Assembly (NCBI GenBank): GCA_902764875.1
Contig: CACWXP010000004.1
Span: 124,001-188,000 of the forward strand
DNA from: an uncultured Eubacteriales bacterium
GTDB lineage: Bacteria; Bacillota; Clostridia; Christensenellales; Aristaeellaceae
DNA length: 64,000 nucleotides
Direction: 5' to 3'
Under the pieces are notes generated by a model. The model was not told the origin of the DNA. It made no database searches and was given only the letters and a program-made list of their open reading frames with translations. The position numbers and the translations under genes were made by a program. This document shows, piece by piece, positions 59,272 to 64,000 of this stretch. Numbering within the stretch: the stretch's first letter is position 1; every line of letters starts with the position of its first letter.

Positions 59272-60273
59272 TTATGGAATTTCCGTGCTCCCAATACCGA
59301 TCAGGGAAGTGACGGAGCGCACAAACTTGCGGTTCTGATACAGGGCCTCCTTGTTCAGCATCCGCCCCCGGAACATCAGCGCCATGGTGTTTCCGCCGTC
59401 CAGGTTCAGCGCCTGAGTCACGCCCTTATCCTTCATCAACTCTGCCACACGTTGCAGCATGGTGCCCCGGCTGTCCTTCTCCTTCCGCCCCTGGACGGAA
59501 ATCAGCAGATAGTGTCCGGGTTCGATCATGCCCAGGGCATGACGGGGTTCCAGGCTTCTGTAATAGGAACCGTACATCTTTTCATCGATAACCCCGTTGC
59601 GGATCAGAATCGGGCCGAAACTGAACACATTCAGCGCGCCTTTTTCGATCAGCTCCTCCGCCGTGTACTCCGTGCATTCGCAAACTTCCAGCCGCCCGTC
59701 CGGATACTGGATCATCATATCCAGATTCGGCAGGTGGGAAGTCCGCTTGGAAGCTGTTTTACTGCAGATGATTTCGCCTTCCCGAATGATAATCCCGACG
59801 GTCTGTTTGTTCTTGCCATACATACGGTCCGCATAAAAATCATCCGTAAAACCCAGCACAAATCCGGCGTCTTTCGCGATGTCGTTAGGAAAACGGCCCT
59901 TCTTTCCGGGATGCTCCGGATCCGTCATGACGGTGCGAAAGCGTTCCTCTCCCCGGGTGCGGATATCCGTTTCGAACCAGATCAGCGGAATCCGCTCATC
60001 CCGCTGACGGCGGATTTCCACCTGCAGGGAATAGCTGAGATAGATCCATAGGCCCACCTCGTCGTTTTCATAGACGAACTCCCCTTCTTCCGGAAGAAAC
60101 CCTTCCGCGTCCCGCTCCGGCATTTCCGGCAGGGGCGCGGGCTCCTGCGTGACCAGCGGCTCCCGGGTAGCCCTGGGCTTTTCCCCATCCGCAGAAGCGG
60201 CATACGGAAAAACAAGAAGCAGCAGGGTAAAAAGCGCGACAAAGGCAGGGATGCTTCTTCTTTTTCCGTTCAT
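59272..60273 (-). CDS. Phosphodiester glycosidase (NAGPA) family protein 2, exported
   Basis: This 333-residue protein has a signal peptide (residues 1-27, ending ASA), a proline-rich linker (LVTQEPAPLPEMPE) and a NAGPA domain. The domain includes AGFVLGFTDDFYADRMYGKN, VFSFGPILIRNGVIDE, LGMIEPGHYLLISVQGR and LNLDGGNTMALMFRGRML, where the family's DGG motif is kept. ATG 60273 follows GGGAGG; the frame is open 46 codons further without support. It lies 13 bases after the EAL gene on the same strand and is distantly related to the protein at 55379. Confidence 0.85.
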   Translation of the reverse strand: MNGKRRSIPAFVALFTLLLLVFPYAASADGEKPRATREPLVTQEPAPLPEMPERDAEGFLPEEGEFVYENDEVGLWIYLSYSLQVEIRRQRDERIPLIWFETDIRTRGEERFRTVMTDPEHPGKKGRFPNDIAKDAGFVLGFTDDFYADRMYGKNKQTVGIIIREGEIICSKTASKRTSHLPNLDMMIQYPDGRLEVCECTEYTAEELIEKGALNVFSFGPILIRNGVIDEKMYGSYYRSLEPRHALGMIEPGHYLLISVQGRKEKDSRGTMLQRVAELMKDKGVTQALNLDGGNTMALMFRGRMLNKEALYQNRKFVRSVTSLIGIGSTEIP

Positions 60274-60286
60274 GGATGCCTCCCGT

Positions 60287-62566
60287 TTATCCCGCAGCGC
60301 CAAACTGCTTTTCAAAGTCTTCCAGCGGCATGGGCTTTGCGAAGAAGTAGCCCTGATACATCTGACACCCCATCGCCTGCAGCTGATCGTACTGATCTTT
60401 CGTTTCCACACCCTCCGTCAGCGAGATGATATCCAGTTCCCGGGCCAGATTGATAATCTCCCTGACGATAGTCTTTCCGCGCCCGCCGGCATCGGCCGCC
60501 TTCCGCAGGAAAGCCATGTCGATTTTCAGCACATCCACCGGCATGTCCTTGAGCATGTTCAGGGAAGAATAGCCGCTGCCGAAATCGTCCATCTCGATGA
60601 TAAAACCGTTTTTCCGCAGGCTCTCCAGCGTTTCCATCCGCTGTTCCAGGTTGGTCATCATCACGGTTTCCGTAATCTCCAGGCGAAGCTTCGCCGGTTC
60701 CACCCCAAACTCCCGAACCATACGGATCAGCTCTTCCCCGACATCCAGGAACTTGAAATCCTTCGGAGAAATATTGACGGAAATAAACCGTTCGTCCCCT
60801 TCCTGCTGCCATTTTCGCAAAATCGAGCAGCAGCAGCGCCACATATGCCGGTCAATGTCCGCAATCATACCGTTCCGCTCAAAGACGGGAATAAAGGAGG
60901 AAGGCGGCCGGATTCCGTCCTTCGGGTGTACCCAGCGGACCAGAGCCTCCGCCCCGATGGTTTTTCCGTTCCGGTCCACAATCGGCTGCAGCCAGGGACG
61001 GATCTGTCCCTGCCAGATGGCATCCTTCAGTTCGGCCGAAATCTGCCGGTTCCAAAGCACCTGGTTCCGCATTTCCTCGTCGTACCAGGCGGCGGTGATA
61101 TGGTATTCTTCCTTGATGGTGCTGACGGCCATATGCGCCCGGTCGAACATGACGGATACGTCCGTCTCCCGGTTGGTGACCCGATAGATCCCGATGTGAA
61201 TCAGCAGGTGATGCCTGGTCGTTCCGTCGTCCACGGGAAAGTCGCTCAGTTTTCTTTCCGTCCGCTGCTGGTCGAATTCCTCCTCCGGCAGGCACACGCC
61301 GAAGGTATCGCCGCCAAGTCTTCCGCAAACGCCGTTTTCCGAAATCTCCTCCGACACCCAGTCCGCTACGCGCTGCAGTGCGAAATCGCCGAATGCATAC
61401 CCGTAGACGTCGTTGATCATCTTGAAATCGCTGATATCCGCATAAATGATCAGATAATTCTTTTCGGGATTCTTCTCCAGCAATTCCCGCGTGCGCTCAT
61501 AGAGATAGTCCCGATTGTAAAGGCCGGTAAGCCGGTCGTGCCGCGCGTTGTAAAGCTTCTGCTCCATGGCGGCCCGTTCTTCGGTTTCGTCGCGAACGGT
61601 GATGTAGAAGCCGGTCATTCTGCGGTTTTTGTCCAGCAGGGGGCGCTTGCTCAGCCGGCATACCTGCGTCCCGTCCTTTCCGTTCGTGATCACCTGATCG
61701 CTCCAGCTGTCCTCCCCGGGATGGCGGTTACCGAACCTTTTCGCCAGGGCATTCCCGACGCCGGCCAGATCGTTCTCTTCCATGTGGAGCAGCTTCGCTC
61801 CGGCTTCGTTCATCCAGATGCACCGCTGGTTCGGGTCAAAGAAATACATGGCGTCCGGCTGCTCTGAAATGACGCCGCCCAGCATCCGGTCCAGCAGGCG
61901 CATCGGCCGGTAATACAGGGAGAAATAGAAGATGAGAAGGCCGAAAACGCCGAAGCCGAACATGGAACGGTCGATGGGCGTACCGCTGAAGATGTAGGCC
62001 GTTTCCCAGGCGGTGACCACCAGGATGGTGACCAGAATGACGGAATACCGCTCGGTCTGCAGCCGGGGAGATCGGACCGTCTTCACCGCAAAAACGGCCA
62101 GAATTCCCGCCAGGATTCCATAGTCCACAAGACGGTGGAACGTCTGGCCCAGCAGGGGCTCAAGCTTGTAGTAATCAAACCCGTTCACCTCAATGGGAAC
62201 CAGGTTGAACGCATGGTGGAAGAAGGGGTTCAGCAGCAGCTGGATCACGTCGGCCAGCAGCAGGGCATAAACCAGATCGCGCAGCAGCATGGAAGGCCAG
62301 GTGATCCGGCAGTACCTGAAGGTGAAATGAAGCACACCGGCCATCAGAAAATCCATGCCGATATAATAGATGTATGCGCCGATGGTGGAGAGCAGTTCCG
62401 TTCCGCTGAGGATGATGATGGCGTTGCCGATCACAGGCGGAATAATCCACAGCAGCAGCGAAGAAGCGGTCGGCCCCATGGGCTTCCCCGACCGCTTTGC
62501 GACCACCGAGCAGACGCCCAGCACCGCCGCCAGCGCGAACAGCATGATTCCGAATGTGAGTCTCAA
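60287..62566 (-). CDS. Membrane GGDEF-EAL protein (degenerate GGDEF, intact EAL)
   Basis: This 759-residue protein has an N-terminal region of seven membrane helices (about 1-220) and a PAS domain (about 235-340). A GGDEF domain follows, whose signature reads GRLGGDTFG, so cyclase activity is doubtful. The C-terminal EAL domain keeps GAEALVRWVHP, SVNISPKDF, LEITETVMM, DDFGSGYSSLNML, KIDMAFL and EGVET, as expected for an active cyclic-di-GMP phosphodiesterase. TTG 62566 follows GGAGAG by 8 bases. It is co-directional with the second NAGPA gene. Confidence 0.9.
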   Translation of the reverse strand: MRLTFGIMLFALAAVLGVCSVVAKRSGKPMGPTASSLLLWIIPPVIGNAIIILSGTELLSTIGAYIYYIGMDFLMAGVLHFTFRYCRITWPSMLLRDLVYALLLADVIQLLLNPFFHHAFNLVPIEVNGFDYYKLEPLLGQTFHRLVDYGILAGILAVFAVKTVRSPRLQTERYSVILVTILVVTAWETAYIFSGTPIDRSMFGFGVFGLLIFYFSLYYRPMRLLDRMLGGVISEQPDAMYFFDPNQRCIWMNEAGAKLLHMEENDLAGVGNALAKRFGNRHPGEDSWSDQVITNGKDGTQVCRLSKRPLLDKNRRMTGFYITVRDETEERAAMEQKLYNARHDRLTGLYNRDYLYERTRELLEKNPEKNYLIIYADISDFKMINDVYGYAFGDFALQRVADWVSEEISENGVCGRLGGDTFGVCLPEEEFDQQRTERKLSDFPVDDGTTRHHLLIHIGIYRVTNRETDVSVMFDRAHMAVSTIKEEYHITAAWYDEEMRNQVLWNRQISAELKDAIWQGQIRPWLQPIVDRNGKTIGAEALVRWVHPKDGIRPPSSFIPVFERNGMIADIDRHMWRCCCSILRKWQQEGDERFISVNISPKDFKFLDVGEELIRMVREFGVEPAKLRLEITETVMMTNLEQRMETLESLRKNGFIIEMDDFGSGYSSLNMLKDMPVDVLKIDMAFLRKAADAGGRGKTIVREIINLARELDIISLTEGVETKDQYDQLQAMGCQMYQGYFFAKPMPLEDFEKQFGAAG

Positions 62567-62709
62567 AATCCAATCTCTCCGTTTGTCCGGCCCTGTATTC
62601 TCCGTTACATCGGCCGGAGGATGATAACCATATGTGTAATTATTTTATAACAGGTCGGGCTCAAAAAGCAATCTTTTTTTTCTTCCTATAATATTCATTG
62701 AAAAATCCC

Positions 62710-62739
62710 TTGATTCTGCCACCGCCTTTTTTGTATAAT
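62710..62739 (+). promoter_or_regulatory. glnS promoter
   Basis: TTGATT (62710-62715) and TATAAT (62734-62739) have an 18-base spacer. The leader contains a GGCCGG/CCGGCC hairpin and no recognisable T-box. Confidence 0.7.
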
Positions 62740-62807
62740 GTTTGCTGTGCATGCGGCCGGAAAACCGGCCCGATGCAACCATTCCGCAGCAAAAGGAGCA
62801 GCCTGAA

Positions 62808-64000
62808 ATGGAAGAAAGCAACGCCCGCAGCAATTTTATCTGGGACGCGATTGAGAAAGATTTGGCCGAGGGCCGGTATACGGAGATTCACACCCGTTTT
62901 CCCCCGGAGCCCAACGGATATATGCATATCGGTCACTGCAAAGCCCTGATCATGGACTTTCTGACCGCGGAAAAATTCGGCGGAAAGTGCAACCTGCGCT
63001 TTGACGACACCAACCCCGCCAAGGAAGACACGGAATACGTTGAGGCGATCAAGCGGGATATCCACTGGCTCGGTTTCCACTGGACCGGCGGTGAATTCTA
63101 CGCCTCCGATTACTACGACAAATGCTACGAAATCGCCGAGGAGTGGATCCGCCGGGGCCTGGCCTATGTGGACGAACTGAGCAAGGACGAGATGCGCGAA
63201 TACCGCGGAACGCTGACAGAGCCCGGGAAAAACAGTCCCTGGCGCGACCGCCCCGCTGAGGAAAGCCTGGATCTTTTCCGCCGGATGAAGGCCGGCGAAT
63301 TCCCGGAGGGCAGCAAAACCCTGCGCATGAAGATCGACATGGCCTCCCCCAATATCGTCATGCGGGATCCCGCCATGTACCGCATTCTGTACAAGGAACA
63401 CTGGCGCACCGGGAACAAATGGTGCATCTATCCCATGTACGATTTTTCCCATCCCATCGGCGACGCGCTGGAAGGCATCAGCCATTCCATGTGCTCCCTG
63501 GAGTATGAAATTCACCGGCCGCTGTACGACTGGGTGGTTGAAAAAAGCGCCGATATGCTCCCCGCCCGTCCGCGCCAGATCGAGTTTTCCCGCCTGAACA
63601 TGACGGGCACCGTGATGAGCAAGCGCTACCTGCGCCAGCTGGTGGAGGGGAACTATGTCGCCGGCTGGGACGATCCCCGCATGCCCACCCTTTCCGCCAT
63701 GCGCCGCCGGGGCTATCCGCCCATGGCGATCCGGAACTTTGTGGACACCATCGGCATGAGCAAGGCAGATTCCACCGTGGACTATGCCGTGCTGGAGCAC
63801 TGCGTGCGCGACGTGCTGGGCGAAACCTCCCTGCGCGCCATGGCCGTGCTGCGGCCGCTGAAGGTCGTGCTCACGAACTGGCCGGAAGGCGAAACCAAAA
63901 CCGTCACCCTTGAAAACCATCCGGATCATCCGGAACTGGGCACCCGGGAGATGCTCTTCGGCCGGGAGCTGTTTATCGAGCAGGACGACTTTATGGAAGT
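62808..64000 (+). CDS. glnS: Glutaminyl-tRNA synthetase, N-terminal part (cut by window end)
   Basis: The first 397 codons are present; the window ends inside the gene. Class I synthetase motifs are clear: FPPEPNGYMHIGHCKA (HIGH), RFDDTNPAKEDTEYVEAI, IYPMYDFSHPIGDALEGISH and the KMSKS-equivalent GTVMSKRYL. The enzyme charges tRNA-Gln with glutamine. AAAAGGAG precedes ATG 62808. A direct GlnRS rather than only the GatCAB route is found in some Clostridia. Confidence 0.95.
   Translation, partial: MEESNARSNFIWDAIEKDLAEGRYTEIHTRFPPEPNGYMHIGHCKALIMDFLTAEKFGGKCNLRFDDTNPAKEDTEYVEAIKRDIHWLGFHWTGGEFYASDYYDKCYEIAEEWIRRGLAYVDELSKDEMREYRGTLTEPGKNSPWRDRPAEESLDLFRRMKAGEFPEGSKTLRMKIDMASPNIVMRDPAMYRILYKEHWRTGNKWCIYPMYDFSHPIGDALEGISHSMCSLEYEIHRPLYDWVVEKSADMLPARPRQIEFSRLNMTGTVMSKRYLRQLVEGNYVAGWDDPRMPTLSAMRRRGYPPMAIRNFVDTIGMSKADSTVDYAVLEHCVRDVLGETSLRAMAVLRPLKVVLTNWPEGETKTVTLENHPDHPELGTREMLFGRELFIEQDDFME

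Noticed and set aside
62661..63929. 422-codon minus-strand frame
   Set aside because: Antisense to glnS, whose HIGH and KMSKS-type motifs are clear.

Overview
The window looks like a chromosome segment of an anaerobic, fermentative member of the Clostridia (Bacillota). Signs are GGAGG-type ribosome sites, frequent TTG and GTG starts, [FeFe] hydrogenases with a SpoIIE-type phosphatase, an AdhE/Rex pair, PucR- and Rrf2-type regulators, DUF4317 and BMP-type nucleoside ABC genes. A gut or rumen relative is plausible but is only a guess from gene content. No rRNA, CRISPR array, transposase or integrase was seen.

Layout. (1) 1-8.4 kb is AT-richer and island-like: a small membrane protein, a relic 3' end of tRNA-Arg, a 92-bp tandem repeat, then an ECF-like sigma factor, its membrane anti-sigma partner and three exported proteins. 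(2) 8.7-14.7 kb holds a minus-strand run (aldo/keto reductase, MATE exporter, DUF362 protein, permease) and an AlbA_2/ATPase-type regulator. (3) 14.9-39.7 kb is bounded by the two halves of a broken tRNA-Arg(CCT). It holds a kdgT-alsD-hdeD operon with a divergent PucR regulator, a truncated Fur gene, a DUF4317 protein, a flavoprotein reductase with an in-frame amber codon, a hydrogenase/sensor-hydrogenase/phosphatase operon, a rex-adhE-kinase operon with adhE split in two, a LysR gene, three tandem exported paralogues, the remains of a defence locus (PLD fragment, Vsr, nuclease-like protein, NADAR protein) and an intact tRNA-Arg(CCT). (4) 39.7-64 kb looks like core chromosome: RidA, a metY gene with a leader-peptide attenuator and a divergent Rrf2 regulator, a Cas4-like nuclease, HD-GYP and EAL proteins, a nucleoside uptake and salvage set (tdk, cdd, deoC, BMP binding protein and ABC genes, deoD, deoB, udp), two phosphodiester glycosidases, an Lgt-like protein, a carboxylesterase and the start of glnS.

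How the genes work together. The nucleoside genes form a complete route: import, phosphorolysis (DeoD, Udp), mutation of the sugar phosphate (DeoB) and cleavage to glyceraldehyde-3-phosphate plus acetaldehyde (DeoC). The acetaldehyde could be reduced by the AdhE halves under Rex (NADH/NAD) control. The hydrogenase operon handles the same reducing equivalents and carries its own PAS-linked sensor hydrogenase and phosphatase.

Strongest new observations. First, a 32-codon leader peptide with 5 Met and 3 Cys codons precedes a rho-independent terminator upstream of metY, and a segment inside the leader can pair with the terminator's 5' arm: a classical attenuator layout for a sulfur amino-acid gene. 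Second, a tRNA-Arg(CCT) is split at its anticodon loop, its halves 24.6 kb apart and still complementary, while the intervening DNA carries an intact replacement tRNA-Arg(CCT) next to the boundary. All calls come from reading the sequence; no database search was run.
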